Shown here: one piece after another, positions 49,433 through 58,788 of the stretch | Numbering within the stretch: the first letter of the stretch is position 1 | Layout: each line of letters starts with the position of its first letter | NCBI RefSeq assembly: GCF_040549485.1 | Contig: NZ_JBEPTK010000004.1 | Location: 1 to 64,000 of the forward strand | Source: Constrictibacter sp. MBR-5 | Lineage (GTDB): Bacteria > Pseudomonadota > Alphaproteobacteria > JAJUGE01 | DNA length: 64,000 bases | Direction: 5' to 3' | Made by a program: the position numbers and the translations under genes | The notes under the pieces: generated by a model | The model's input: only the letters and a program-made list of their open reading frames with translations | What the model was told of the DNA's origin: nothing | Databases searched by the model: none

Positions 49433-50629
49433 TCAGAGCCCGAGCATGCCCTTGGAGATGATGTTGTGCTGGATCTCGTTGGAGCCGGCGAAGATCGAGT
49501 GCTTGCGATCGTTGAAATAGTGCGCCGCCAGCGCGTTCGCGTAATCCGGACCCACGGGCTCCTCGTTCCAGCCTTCCTTCAGCGCCTTCAGCTCGAACGG
49601 CACGCCGTAATAGCCGATCGCCTCCATCTTCAGTTCGGAGAGGCGCTGCTGGATCTCGCTGCGGCGAATCTTGATCATCGACGCCTCGAAGCCCATCTCG
49701 CGGTCCGCCGAGACGGCCGCCAGTTGGCGCAGCATCAGCATCTCCAGCGTCTGCAGCTCGATCTCGACCTCTGCGACCTTGCGCGCGAAGGCCGGGCTCT
49801 CGCTCAGCGGCGCGCCGTCGACGGTCTCCTCCGACGAGACCTTCTTCAATTCGGCGAGCAGGCGCTTTTGGCCGCCAAGGGCGCCGCCGCCCATGCGCTC
49901 GTGGCCGAGCAGGTACTTGGCGACCGTCCAGCCCTTGTCGATCTCGCCGACCAGGTTCTCCCTCGGCACCTTGACGTTGTCGAAGAAGACCTCGTTGACC
50001 TCGTGGCTGCCCTCGATGGTGATCAGCGGCCGCACCGTCACGCCGGGGGTCTTCATGTCGATCAGCAGGAAGGAGATGCCCTCCTGCCGCTTACCCTCGT
50101 TGTTGGTCCGCACGAGGCAGAAGATCCAGTCGGCCATGTGCGCCGACGTCGTCCAGGTCTTCTGGCCGTTGATCAGGAAATGGTCGTCATGCACCTCGCA
50201 GCGCGTCTTCAGCGACGCGAGGTCGGAGCCGGAGCCGGGCTCGGAATAGCCCTGGCAGAAGATGATGTCGCCGGAGAGGATCTTCGGCAGGAACTCCTGC
50301 TTCTGCGCGTCGGTGCCGAAGCGCATCAGCACGGGGCCGCACATGGTGATGCCGAAGGCGATCAGCCGCGGCGCACCGGCGAGGGAGGCCTCCTCGTCGT
50401 AGATGTACTTCTGCGTCACGGTCCAGCCGGGGCCGCCATGTTCCTTCGGCCAGTTCGGCGCGACCCAGCCCTGCGCGTGCAGCGTCCGGTGCCAATGCAT
50501 GATCTCGGGCCGTGTGAGCTCGTAGCCCTTCTTCACCTTTTCCGCCGTGGACGCCGGCAGCTTCGCCTTTAGAAAGGCGCGCGCCTCGGCGCGGAAGGCC
50601 TCGTCCTGAGGGTCGAATGACAAATCCAT
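49433..50629 (-). CDS. Acyl-CoA dehydrogenase, 398 aa
   Basis: The FAD-dependent family pattern is visible: an N-terminal helix bundle (DEAFRAEARAFLKAKLP), IIFCQGYSEPGSGSDLASLK and NGQKTWTTSAHMADWI in the middle strand domain, and a C-terminal ending EIQHNIISKGMLGL. It would oxidise an acyl-CoA to the enoyl-CoA with electrons going to ETF; the exact chain length or branch specificity cannot be told. ATG 50629 has GAGGCACC 6 bases before. It is followed by a terminator. Confidence 0.95.
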   Translation of the reverse strand: MDLSFDPQDEAFRAEARAFLKAKLPASTAEKVKKGYELTRPEIMHWHRTLHAQGWVAPNWPKEHGGPGWTVTQKYIYDEEASLAGAPRLIAFGITMCGPVLMRFGTDAQKQEFLPKILSGDIIFCQGYSEPGSGSDLASLKTRCEVHDDHFLINGQKTWTTSAHMADWIFCLVRTNNEGKRQEGISFLLIDMKTPGVTVRPLITIEGSHEVNEVFFDNVKVPRENLVGEIDKGWTVAKYLLGHERMGGGALGGQKRLLAELKKVSSEETVDGAPLSESPAFARKVAEVEIELQTLEMLMLRQLAAVSADREMGFEASMIKIRRSEIQQRLSELKMEAIGYYGVPFELKALKEGWNEEPVGPDYANALAAHYFNDRKHSIFAGSNEIQHNIISKGMLGL

Positions 50630-50778
50630 GGCGGTGCCTCCCGGCTGCTGTCTCTGGTCCGAACTCCTGAAGCGGAGGCTAGGCGGGACCCTGCCCCTTT
50701 TCAAGCGGACGTTGCCGCCGATGGCGGCGCACCGCTATCGTCGGCGTCTCGCACACCCGCCGATGGAAGCTGTCGCCG

Positions 50779-51141
50779 ATGTCGCCACGCCTGCCCGACG
50801 TCCCGGGGCTGCCACGGGACGAAGACGGCCCCGTCTTCCGCGAGCCGTGGGAGGCCCAGGCGTTCGCGATGACGGTGAAGCTGCACGAGGCCGGCGCCTT
50901 CACCTGGCCCGAGTGGGCGACGACACTCGCCGCAGAGATCGAGGCCGCCGTCCGACGCGGCGACCCCGATACCGGCGAGACCTACTATCTGCACTGGCTG
51001 GCGGCGCTGGAGCGGATTGTCATCGAGAAGCGGATCGCATCGCACGACATCCTCGCCCGCCGCAGACACGCCTGGGAAAGGGCCGCCGCCCGCACACCGC
51101 ACGGCAGCCCGATCGTACTCAGACCCGAGGATGAGCCCTAG
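50779..51141 (+). CDS. Nitrile hydratase accessory protein-like, 120 aa
   Basis: The sequence has the pattern of the nitrile-hydratase accessory/activator family: GPVFREPWEAQAFAMTVKLH, then AGAFTWPEWATTLAAEIEAA and GETYYLHWLAALERIVIEKR. The family helps insert the cobalt or iron of nitrile hydratase or thiocyanate hydrolase. No alpha or beta subunit genes lie beside it, so it is an orphan here. It is divergent from the acyl-CoA dehydrogenase gene. Confidence 0.75.
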   Translation: MSPRLPDVPGLPRDEDGPVFREPWEAQAFAMTVKLHEAGAFTWPEWATTLAAEIEAAVRRGDPDTGETYYLHWLAALERIVIEKRIASHDILARRRHAWERAAARTPHGSPIVLRPEDEP

Positions 51142-51145
51142 AGGC

Positions 51146-51565
51146 TCAGGTCAGTTCCTCGTTCACCAGCGAGATGATCTCGGCGGTGAAATCGGCATTC
51201 TCGTTGTCCAGTTTCTGCCAGAGAGGCTGGAAGACGCCCTTGTCGTGCTCGTCCATCTCCTCCGTATCGACGCCCTTATCGGCGAGATGGCGCAGACAGC
51301 CGTCCGACGCATAGGCGAAGATCTTGCCGGTGCTGCGGATCGTCACGTCCAGCTGCAGGCAGGACCCGCTGCCGTTCGCCTCCGCCAGCGTGCACCAGCG
51401 CACCTTCTCCAGGTCGCCGAGCGCGCAGCCGACCAGCTTCTCGGTGTTGGCGGCGTCCTTGAGCACCAGGTTCTCGTCCTGCACCAGCGCGGCGTCCCAT
51501 GTCGCGACCGGCGGTCCCTTCCAGTCGCTCTCGGCCGCGGCGACGAAGATTGCGTAGGTGGTCAT
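51146..51565 (-). CDS. Hypothetical protein, 139 aa
   Basis: The protein (MTTYAIFVAAAESDWKGPPV, then LVGCALGDLEKVRWCTLAEA, and TIRSTGKIFAYASDGCLRHL) has an acidic C-terminus (DNENADFTAEIISLVNEELT). It is predicted soluble and mixed alpha/beta. No family is recognised. It ends 4 bases from the convergent nitrile hydratase-accessory gene. GGAG lies 7 bases before its ATG at 51565. Confidence 0.7.
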   Translation of the reverse strand: MTTYAIFVAAAESDWKGPPVATWDAALVQDENLVLKDAANTEKLVGCALGDLEKVRWCTLAEANGSGSCLQLDVTIRSTGKIFAYASDGCLRHLADKGVDTEEMDEHDKGVFQPLWQKLDNENADFTAEIISLVNEELT

Positions 51566-51959
51566 GGATTTCTCCTTACACGCGGCAGGAACGAAGGCAA
51601 CCGGCGTTGTGCCCGGTCATTCTTCCGGACTATGTCGTAGCGGTGTCCGACGAGCGGAACCCTAAATCCAAGAATTTCCGCAATTCGCTTGGGTGGAACC
51701 GTCGCATACAGTGACGCGCGCGTTGACTTCGTGGCAACGAACGGCCATCTCAGGAGGCGAGGCCAACGACCTCGTCTCTACGCTCCGCGCGCCAGCCGCC
51801 TTCCGAGCAGGCCATCGCGCGACCCGCCACCGGTCCTCAGGGATCTGCCGTGGCGGGTATGCACGGGCCGTTAATCGTTCCTCGCTGTCCATCACCGCGC
51901 AGCACCCGGGGCACAGCCCGCGGGCGCGGCTGCGCACGCATTGAAAGAGTCTCCACCGT
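51566..51959. other. Intergenic region upstream of the DEAD-box helicase gene
   Basis: I see no gene in these 394 bases. TTGACT at 51723-51728 could be a -35 element, and a leader of up to 200 bases is possible. RNA helicase genes often have long regulated leaders, but I see no known riboswitch. Confidence 0.35.
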
Positions 51960-53240
51960 ATGACGTCGTTTACCGATCTCGGTCTGATCGAACCCCTCCT
52001 CCGTGCCGTCGCCTCCGAAGGTTACGAGACCCCGACCCCGATCCAGGTCGGCGCAATTCCGCCGCTCGCCGAAGGCCGCGACCTGCTGGGTATCGCCCAG
52101 ACGGGCACCGGCAAGACCGCCGCCTTCGTCCTGCCGATCCTGCAGCGCCTCGCCGCCGGCAACGTCCGGCCGAAGTCCCGCACCATCCGGGCCCTCGTGC
52201 TGACCCCAACGCGCGAACTGGCGGTGCAGATCGCCGATTCCGCCCGCAGCTACGGCCGCAACCTGAAGCTGACCCGCGCCACCATCTTCGGCGGCGTCGG
52301 CCAGAACCCGCAGACCCAGGCGCTGGCGCGCGGCGTCGACCTGGTCGTCGCGACCCCCGGCCGCCTGCTCGACCTGATGGAGCAGGGTCACCTGCGCCTC
52401 GACGCCGTCGAGCATTTCGTCCTCGACGAGGCCGACCGGATGCTGGACATGGGCTTCCTGCCCGCCGTGCGGCGCATCGTCGCCGCCCTGCCGACCGACC
52501 GGCAGACCGCGTTGTTCTCCGCCACCATGCCGACCGAGATCGAGAAGTTGGCCGGCGGCCTGCTGCGCGATCCGGCCCGCGTCGCGGTGACGCCCGTGTC
52601 GTCGACCGTCGACCGCATCAATCAGCGCGTGCTCTTCGTCGAGAAGACGAACAAGCGCGCCCTGCTGGCCGACCTGCTGCGCGATCGCGGCATCGCGCGC
52701 GCGCTCGTCTTCACCCGCACCAAGCACGGCGCCAACAAAGTCGCCGAGCAGCTGGCGAAGGGCGGCGTCCGCGCCGACGCGATTCACGGCAACAAGTCGC
52801 AGAACGCCCGGCAGCGGGCGCTCGACGGCTTCCGCTCCGGCGATCTGCGGGTGCTGGTCGCGACCGACATCGCGGCACGCGGCATCGACGTCGACGGCGT
52901 CACGCACGTCATCAACTTCGACCTGCCGAACGAGCCGGAAAGCTATGTCCATCGGATCGGCCGCACGGCCCGTGCCGGTGCCGACGGCGCGGCGATTTCC
53001 TTCTGCGACAGCGAGGAAGCCCCCTGGCTGCGCGACATCGAGAAGGTGATCGGCAAGCAGGTGCCCGTCGACCCGGCGCATCCCTGGCACGACGAAGCGG
53101 CCGCCGCAGCGGTAACGTCTCGGCGCAAGCCGGCCGGCCGGCCGGGTCAGGCGCCGGGTGGCGCCGGTCGCGGACGGCGCAGCGGCGGCAGCGGCAACGG
53201 CGGCGGCTTCAACGGCGGCGGGCGCCGCCGCGCCGCCTGA
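51960..53240 (+). CDS. DEAD-box RNA helicase (RhlE-type), 426 aa
   Basis: Helicase motifs are in order: Q motif ([12 protein letters not shown]), I AQTGTGKT, Ia [10 protein letters not shown] box [59 protein letters not shown] and [15 protein letters not shown]. The C-terminal 50 residues are Gly/Arg-rich ([20 protein letters not shown]), as in RhlE, binding RNA. It acts in ribosome assembly and RNA turnover. It is predicted to begin at ATG 51960. Confidence 0.95.
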   Translation: MTSFTDLGLIEPLLRAVASEGYETPTPIQVGAIPPLAEGRDLLGIAQTGTGKTAAFVLPILQRLAAGNVRPKSRTIRALVLTPTRELAVQIADSARSYGRNLKLTRATIFGGVGQNPQTQALARGVDLVVATPGRLLDLMEQGHLRLDAVEHFVLDEADRMLDMGFLPAVRRIVAALPTDRQTALFSATMPTEIEKLAGGLLRDPARVAVTPVSSTVDRINQRVLFVEKTNKRALLADLLRDRGIARALVFTRTKHGANKVAEQLAKGGVRADAIHGNKSQNARQRALDGFRSGDLRVLVATDIAARGIDVDGVTHVINFDLPNEPESYVHRIGRTARAGADGAAISFCDSEEAPWLRDIEKVIGKQVPVDPAHPWHDEAAAAAVTSRRKPAGRPGQAPGGAGRGRRSGGSGNGGGFNGGGRRRAA

Positions 53241-53265
53241 CGGGCCACTGCGGGACCGACCTCAT

Positions 53266-53367
53266 GCTTCGAGACGGCCGCTCGCGCGGCCTCCTCAGCC
53301 CGAGGCCTTCTATGGCAAACGAGTAGGAAAAAACCGTCCTGAGGCGGCCCGCAGGGCCATCTCGAAG
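53266..53367. repeat. Paired REP/BIME-like inverted repeat
   Basis: Two related units in opposite direction: CTTCGAGACGGCC at 53267-53279 leading to GGCCTCCTCAG, and, inverted, GTCCTGAGGCGGCCCGC to GGCCATCTCGAAG (53336-53367). Both are hairpin-prone and lie between two convergent genes, as alphaproteobacterial REP elements do. Confidence 0.55.
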
Positions 53368-53393
53368 GGCGGGCCTTTCCGCCCCCACGCGCG

Positions 53394-56045
53394 CTACGCC
53401 AGCGACTTCGAGACGATCTCGTAGACGTCGCGCGACAGCTTCGGCACGGCGAGGATCCGCTCCAGTTCGGCGCGCATCTTCGCCTGCCTGTCCTTGTCGA
53501 ACTTCTTCAAGCGGCGCATTGGCGCCACCATCCGCGCCGCCACCTGCGGGTTGAGCGTGTCGAGCTCGATCACCTTGTCGGCCAGGAAGGCATAGCCAGA
53601 GCCGTCCTTGGCGTGGAAGCGAATGGCATTCCCGCTGGCGAACGCGCCGATCAGGGCGCGCACCTTGTTCGGATTCTTGATCGAGAAGGCCTTGTGGCCG
53701 GTCAGTTCCTTGACCCTGTCGAGGGTACCCGGCAGCGCCGACATCGCCTCCAGGCCCAGCCATTTGTCGATGACCAGCCCGTTCTTCTCGAACCTCGCGT
53801 AGAAGTCGTCGAGCGTCTTCCGGCGTGCTGGCACGTCGAGATCGTTGAGCGCCGCCAGCGCCGCCATGCGGTCGGTCATGTTGTCGGCGCCGTCATACTG
53901 TTCGGTCGCGAGGTCGATCATCGCCTCGTCGCCCAGCGCCGTCAGATAGCCGAGTGCCGCGTTCTTCAGCGCCCGGCGGCCCGCCGCCTCCGGTTCGAAA
54001 GCATAGGGTCGGTTGCTCCGGTTGCCGCGATAGATCACCAGCAGGTCGTGGGTCAGGCGCGTGGCGATGGCCCGGCGCAGGGCCTGGCGGGCCTTGTGGA
54101 TTGCGTCGACGTCGGCCACCGCCATCTGCTCGGCCAGGAAGTCCTCGCTCGGCAGCACCAGCATCTGCGCCATGAAGCTGCGATCGGGGTCCTCCTCGCG
54201 CAGGCCGGCGTGGATCGCGTCGACGAAACGCGAGTCGGCCTCCGGCTCCCTGCCGGCGCGGGCCTCCTCGACCATCTTCAGCAGAAGCTTCGTCGCATAG
54301 CGCTGACCCGCTTCCCACCGGTTGAACCGGTCGGGGTCGCTGGCCATCAGGAAGGCCAGATCCTCGTCGGAATAGGCGAGGTCGATCCGCACGGGCGCGG
54401 AGAAGGCGCGGTTCACCGACGGCACCGGCCGTCCAACCACCCCCAGGAAACGGAAGGTTTGCCTATCTTCGGTAAGCTCGACGACGCGGGTATAGGCCTC
54501 CTTGCCGACGCTCTCGCCCTCGAAGCGCAGCGGCATCTCCCGGCCGCGCCGGTCCATCAGCCCCACCGCGAGCGGAATGTGCAGCGGCTCCTTCGTCGGC
54601 TGGCCGGGCGTCGGCTTGGTCTCCTGCGTGACCGTCATCTCGTAGGCGCGGGCGAGGTCGTCGTATTTGCCGGTGACCGTGACCGTCGGCGTGCCCGCCT
54701 GGCTGTACCAGCGGCGGAAAAGGGTCAGCTTCTGGTCGTTGGCGTCCTCCATCGCGGCGACGAAGTCGTCGCAGGTGACCGCCTGCCCGTCGTGCCGTTC
54801 GAAATAGAGGTCCATGCCTTTGCGGAAGCCGTCGCGGCCGAGCAGCGTGTGCATCATCCGGATGACTTCGGCGCCCTTGTCGTAGACCGTGGGCGTGTAG
54901 AAGTTGTTGATTTCGATATATTCCGCCGGGCGCACGGGGTGTGCCGTCGGACCCGCGTCCTCGGGAAACTGCCGGGCGCGCAGCGAGCGCACCTGGTTGA
55001 TCCGTTCCACCGCCGGCGAGCGGGTCGTCTCGGAGAACTGCTGGTCGCGGAAGACGGTAAGGCCTTCCTTCAGGCTCAGTTGGAACCAGTCGCGGCAGGT
55101 GACCCGGTTGCCGGTCCAGTTGTGGAAATATTCGTGCGCGACGATGGTGTCGATGAAGCTGTAGTCGGCGTCGGTCGCCGTCTCGGGGTCGGCCAGGATG
55201 TACTTGGCGTTGAAGACGTTGAGGCTCTTGTTCTCCATCGCGCCCATGTTGAAGTCGCTGACGGCGACGATGCTGAACTGGTCGAGGTCGTAGGCGAGGC
55301 CGTACGTCTCCTCGTCCCAGCGCATCGAGCGCTTGAGCGCGTCCATGGCGAAGCCGCAGCGCCCCTCGTTGCCGTGCTCGACGAAGATGCGCAGCTTCAC
55401 CTCACGGCCGGTCTCGGTGGTGAAGTCGTCCTCGACCTTGGCGAGGTCGCCGGCCACCAGCGCGAACAGGTATGACGGCTTCGGGTAGGGATCTTCCCAG
55501 ACGGCCTCGTGCCGGCCCTCGGGGAGTTCCTTCTCGGCGACGAGGTTGCCGTTCGACAGGAGGAACGGGCACGCCTCCTTCTCGGCCCGGATCGTCACGC
55601 GATACTTCGCCATCACGTCGGGCCGGTCGGGGAAATAGGTGATCCGCCGGAACCCCTCGGCCTCGCACTGGGTGGTGTAGACGCCGCTGGAGCGGTAGAG
55701 ACCCTCCAGGCGCGTGTTGTCCTCCGGGGCGATCTCCGTGACGACGGTGAGTTCGAAGTCGTCGGGCACGTCGGCGACGGTCAGCGTCTCGTCGCCGACC
55801 ACGTAGTCCGCCTTCTCCAGCGCACGTCCGTCGAGCGCGACCGAGATGAGCTTCATGTCCTCGCCATCCAGGACCAGAGGGCGCTTCTCGTCCTTCTTGT
55901 GCGCTGGATTGCGCCGGAACGCGGACTTCGCGGTGACGCGTGTCGCCTTCGGTTCGAGATCGAACGTGAGGTCGATCGTCTCGACGAGGAAGTCCGGCGC
56001 GCGATAGTCCGCGAGACGGATCGTCTTCGGCGTTTCGGCAGCCAT
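53394..56045 (-). CDS. pepN: Aminopeptidase N (M1 family), 883 aa
   Basis: Family motifs: the exopeptidase GAMEN box in FNMGAMENKSLNVF and the zinc site HEYFHNWTGNRVTCRDWFQL, with HExxH and the third ligand Glu in LKEGLTVFRDQQF. The length matches E. coli PepN (870). The C-terminal domain has the ALEDGE-like IEINNFYTPTVYDKGAEVIR part after the active site. The cytosolic enzyme removes N-terminal residues of peptides. ATG 56045 has GGAGG upstream. Confidence 0.95.
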   Translation of the reverse strand: MAAETPKTIRLADYRAPDFLVETIDLTFDLEPKATRVTAKSAFRRNPAHKKDEKRPLVLDGEDMKLISVALDGRALEKADYVVGDETLTVADVPDDFELTVVTEIAPEDNTRLEGLYRSSGVYTTQCEAEGFRRITYFPDRPDVMAKYRVTIRAEKEACPFLLSNGNLVAEKELPEGRHEAVWEDPYPKPSYLFALVAGDLAKVEDDFTTETGREVKLRIFVEHGNEGRCGFAMDALKRSMRWDEETYGLAYDLDQFSIVAVSDFNMGAMENKSLNVFNAKYILADPETATDADYSFIDTIVAHEYFHNWTGNRVTCRDWFQLSLKEGLTVFRDQQFSETTRSPAVERINQVRSLRARQFPEDAGPTAHPVRPAEYIEINNFYTPTVYDKGAEVIRMMHTLLGRDGFRKGMDLYFERHDGQAVTCDDFVAAMEDANDQKLTLFRRWYSQAGTPTVTVTGKYDDLARAYEMTVTQETKPTPGQPTKEPLHIPLAVGLMDRRGREMPLRFEGESVGKEAYTRVVELTEDRQTFRFLGVVGRPVPSVNRAFSAPVRIDLAYSDEDLAFLMASDPDRFNRWEAGQRYATKLLLKMVEEARAGREPEADSRFVDAIHAGLREEDPDRSFMAQMLVLPSEDFLAEQMAVADVDAIHKARQALRRAIATRLTHDLLVIYRGNRSNRPYAFEPEAAGRRALKNAALGYLTALGDEAMIDLATEQYDGADNMTDRMAALAALNDLDVPARRKTLDDFYARFEKNGLVIDKWLGLEAMSALPGTLDRVKELTGHKAFSIKNPNKVRALIGAFASGNAIRFHAKDGSGYAFLADKVIELDTLNPQVAARMVAPMRRLKKFDKDRQAKMRAELERILAVPKLSRDVYEIVSKSLA

Positions 56046-56564
56046 CGGTCGCCTCCGGTTGGCGTTTTGCTGGAGCGTTTCGAAGCGAAAGTAACCCTCA
56101 TGGTAGGTGGGCCGAAAGGTCTCTGTTGGACATCCGGGCGGAGCGGCGCTGCCATTCCCGCCGCCCCCCTCCGTCCGGCTTCCCCGTTTTGGAACGTGCG
56201 ACGGTCGAAACGCGTTCCGGATCGGCGACTGACGAACCGGGCGCGACGCGAAAGTACAGTCAGAACGAATATTTCCGAACCGCTTTGGCGGCCACCGAAA
56301 GCCGCCGACACTATACAAGCGCAATACTTCACCGCGGACCGACAAACGGCCAGGAATCCGCTGACACAACGCTGTTCGCAGCGGACCTTTTTCTTATCTG
56401 ATGCTCATATCGACCGCCAGGGTTGATTCCCGGGATTATGGCGGATATATGGAGATGCTCGGCGCCGGTATGCGCTGATTGTTGCGGCCGCCGCTTTCGG
56501 TCGCCGTTGCGGTGTGCGCAGCTTTTGCCGGCCGCCCTCTCGTTGAAACAAACCCGGAAGGTCG
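56046..56564. other. Divergent intergenic region between pepN and the glycine-betaine transporter
   Basis: No credible gene is seen in 519 bases. It must hold promoters for both directions. The stretch 56,240-56,420 is less GC-rich and includes GACACTATACAAG; the rest has no clear repeats. Osmotic control of the transporter would act here, but I see no operator. Confidence 0.35.
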
Positions 56565-57758
56565 ATGACCGAAAAGCTCGTCGCGAGCGACCTGTTCAAG
56601 ATCTTCGGCAACAAGCCGGAGCGTGCCCTCGCGCTGATCGAGGCCGGCAAGGACAAGAACACGATCCAGCAGGAGACCGGGAACGTCGTCGGCGTCCATT
56701 CCGCCAGCTTCTCGGTGACCGCAGGCGAGATCTTCGTGGTCATGGGCCTCTCGGGCTCGGGCAAGTCGACGCTGGTCCGGCTGCTCAACCGCCTGATCGA
56801 GCCGACCGCCGGATCCGTCCTCATCGACGGCGAAGACATCACGAAGATGGGCAAGAACGCGCTCATCGAGGTCCGCCGGCGCAAGATCAGCATGGTGTTC
56901 CAGAGCTTTGCCCTGCTGCCGAACCGCACGGTCCTGAGCAACGTGTGCTTCGGCTTGGAGGTCGCGGGCGTGCCGGCGGCGGAGCAGACCCGGCGGGCGA
57001 TGGAATCGATCGAGGCCGTCGGCTTGGCGCCCTATGCCCAGAGCCTGCCGGACGAACTGTCGGGCGGCATGCGCCAGCGCGTCGGCCTCGCGCGTGCCCT
57101 GGCCACCGATCCCGAGATCCTGTTGATGGACGAGGCCTTCTCGGCCCTCGACCCGCTGATCCGCACCGAGATGCAGGACGAACTGCTGCGGCTCCAGCGC
57201 GAGCATGCCCGGACGATCGTGTTCATCACGCACGACCTGGACGAGGCGATGCGCATCGGCGACCGAATCGCGATCATGGAGGGCGGCGCCATCGTCCAGA
57301 TCGGCACGCCCGAGGAGATCGTCCAGAAGCCGGCGAACGACTATGTCCGCTCGTTCTTCTACGGCGTCGACGTCACGCGGGTCTTCACTGCGGGCGACGC
57401 GGCCCGCCGCAACCTCGTCACGGTGATCGAACGGCCCGGCGTCGGCATCCGCGCCGCCATCGACCGCCTCGACGAGCACGACCGCGACTACGGCCTCGTC
57501 ATCGACCGAGACCGCCGGGTCCAGGGCATGGTGACGACGGACACGCTGCGCGAGGAGCTGAAGCGCAGTGCCGAACCTCGCTACGCCAACGCATTCGTCG
57601 AGGGCTGCATGCCCATCCGCAACGACACGCCGCTGGCCGACCTGATCGGCCCGGTGGCCGAGAGCCGCTATCCCGTCCCGGTGATCGACGACAAGGGCCG
57701 CTATGTCGGCGCGATCTCGAAGACGACGCTGCTGAAGCTCTTGGACAGGGGAGCCTGA
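56565..57758 (+). CDS. proV: Quaternary-amine ABC transporter, ATP-binding subunit, 397 aa
   Basis: Walker A GLSGSGKSTLVRLLNRL, signature LSGGMRQRVGLARALA and Walker B ILLMDEAFSALDPLIR are seen. The N-terminus (LFKIFGNKPERALALIEAG, then KDKNTIQQETGNVVGV) is specific to the ProV/OpuAA glycine betaine family. A C-terminal CBS-pair part (VIERPGVGIRAAIDRLDEHD) is the regulatory domain that senses ionic strength in OpuA. It begins a three-gene operon with a permease and a binding protein. Confidence 0.95.
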   Translation: MTEKLVASDLFKIFGNKPERALALIEAGKDKNTIQQETGNVVGVHSASFSVTAGEIFVVMGLSGSGKSTLVRLLNRLIEPTAGSVLIDGEDITKMGKNALIEVRRRKISMVFQSFALLPNRTVLSNVCFGLEVAGVPAAEQTRRAMESIEAVGLAPYAQSLPDELSGGMRQRVGLARALATDPEILLMDEAFSALDPLIRTEMQDELLRLQREHARTIVFITHDLDEAMRIGDRIAIMEGGAIVQIGTPEEIVQKPANDYVRSFFYGVDVTRVFTAGDAARRNLVTVIERPGVGIRAAIDRLDEHDRDYGLVIDRDRRVQGMVTTDTLREELKRSAEPRYANAFVEGCMPIRNDTPLADLIGPVAESRYPVPVIDDKGRYVGAISKTTLLKLLDRGA

Positions 57759-57761
57759 GCC

Positions 57762-58697
57762 ATGGGTTTCGAGATCGAGATCGGCTCCTGGGTCGAGGCC
57801 ATCGTCGAATTCCTGATCGACAATTTCACCCCGGCCTTCGACGCGATCGCGTGGGCCATCGGCCTGCTGGCGAACGGCCTCGAGGACGGGCTGCGCTGGA
57901 TCCCCTGGTGGGCCTTCATAGCCGGAGTGGCAGTCCTGGCCCTCTGGCGCCTCGGCTGGCGGTTCGCACTCTTCACCATCGTCGCATTGCTGCTGGTGGT
58001 GGGCATGGGTCTCTGGCGGGAGACAGTGTCGACCCTGGCACTCGTCCTGTCGGCGACGGCGGTTGCGCTGGCGATCGGCATTCCGATCGGCATCGCGATG
58101 GCGCGCAACGACACGGTCGAGAAGGTCATCCGGCCGGTTCTCGACCTGATGCAGACGATGCCGCCGTTCGTCTACCTGATTCCCGCCGTGATGTTCTTCG
58201 GTCTGGGCGCCGTGCCGGGCACGATCGCGACGGTCGTGTTCGCGATGCCGCCCGCGGTCCGCCTGACGAATCTCGGCATCCGCCACGTCAGCAAGGAGAA
58301 CGTCGAGGCAGGCATCGCCTTCGGCTGCACCGAGCGGCAACTGCTGTTCAAGGTGCAGTTGCCTCTGGCGATGCCGTCGATCATGGCGGGCGTCAACCAG
58401 ACGATCATGCTGGCCCTGTCCATGGTGGTCATCGCCTCGATGATCGGTGCCGGCGGCCTCGGCAACACCGTGCTGACCGGCATCCAGCGCCTGAATGTCG
58501 GCCTCGGCTTCGAGGGCGGCCTCGGCGTCGTGATCCTGGCGATCATCCTCGACCGCATCACACAGACTGTCGGCACGCGACGGACGGACGGAGGCCTCGC
58601 CGCAGCCTTCCGGTCGCTGTTCCGCCGCGGCCACGCCACGGCGGGGTCGGCCGAGAGTTCAACCGTTCACCCCGCGCCGGCCGAAGCTCGGCACTAG
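57762..58697 (+). CDS. proW: Quaternary-amine ABC transporter permease, 311 aa
   Basis: The N-terminal part (VEAIVEFLIDNFTPAFDAIA) and later hydrophobic helices with the EAA loop (NLGIRHVSKENVEAGIAFGC, then TERQLLFKVQLPLAMPSIMA) match ProW. It forms the membrane channel for glycine betaine, choline or proline betaine. It starts 3 bases after proV and is followed by the substrate-binding gene. Confidence 0.95.
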   Translation: MGFEIEIGSWVEAIVEFLIDNFTPAFDAIAWAIGLLANGLEDGLRWIPWWAFIAGVAVLALWRLGWRFALFTIVALLLVVGMGLWRETVSTLALVLSATAVALAIGIPIGIAMARNDTVEKVIRPVLDLMQTMPPFVYLIPAVMFFGLGAVPGTIATVVFAMPPAVRLTNLGIRHVSKENVEAGIAFGCTERQLLFKVQLPLAMPSIMAGVNQTIMLALSMVVIASMIGAGGLGNTVLTGIQRLNVGLGFEGGLGVVILAIILDRITQTVGTRRTDGGLAAAFRSLFRRGHATAGSAESSTVHPAPAEARH

Positions 58698-58788
58698 GCG
58701 CGGCAACAAGGAACGCCGCTCGAAGCGTTCCGCCTCCGACGGCTGCGCCGGCGGACGACCTGAAACGAGAGACGAAAAGGAGAACCGC

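Noticed and set aside
51941-53326. 461-codon plus-strand frame overlapping the helicase
   Set aside because: It is an Arg/Pro-rich shadow of the DEAD-box gene, which has all helicase motifs in the other frame.
56436-58634. 732-codon minus-strand frame opposite proV-proW
   Set aside because: It is a GC-rich antisense shadow rich in Asp, His and Arg; the plus-strand transporter genes are certain.
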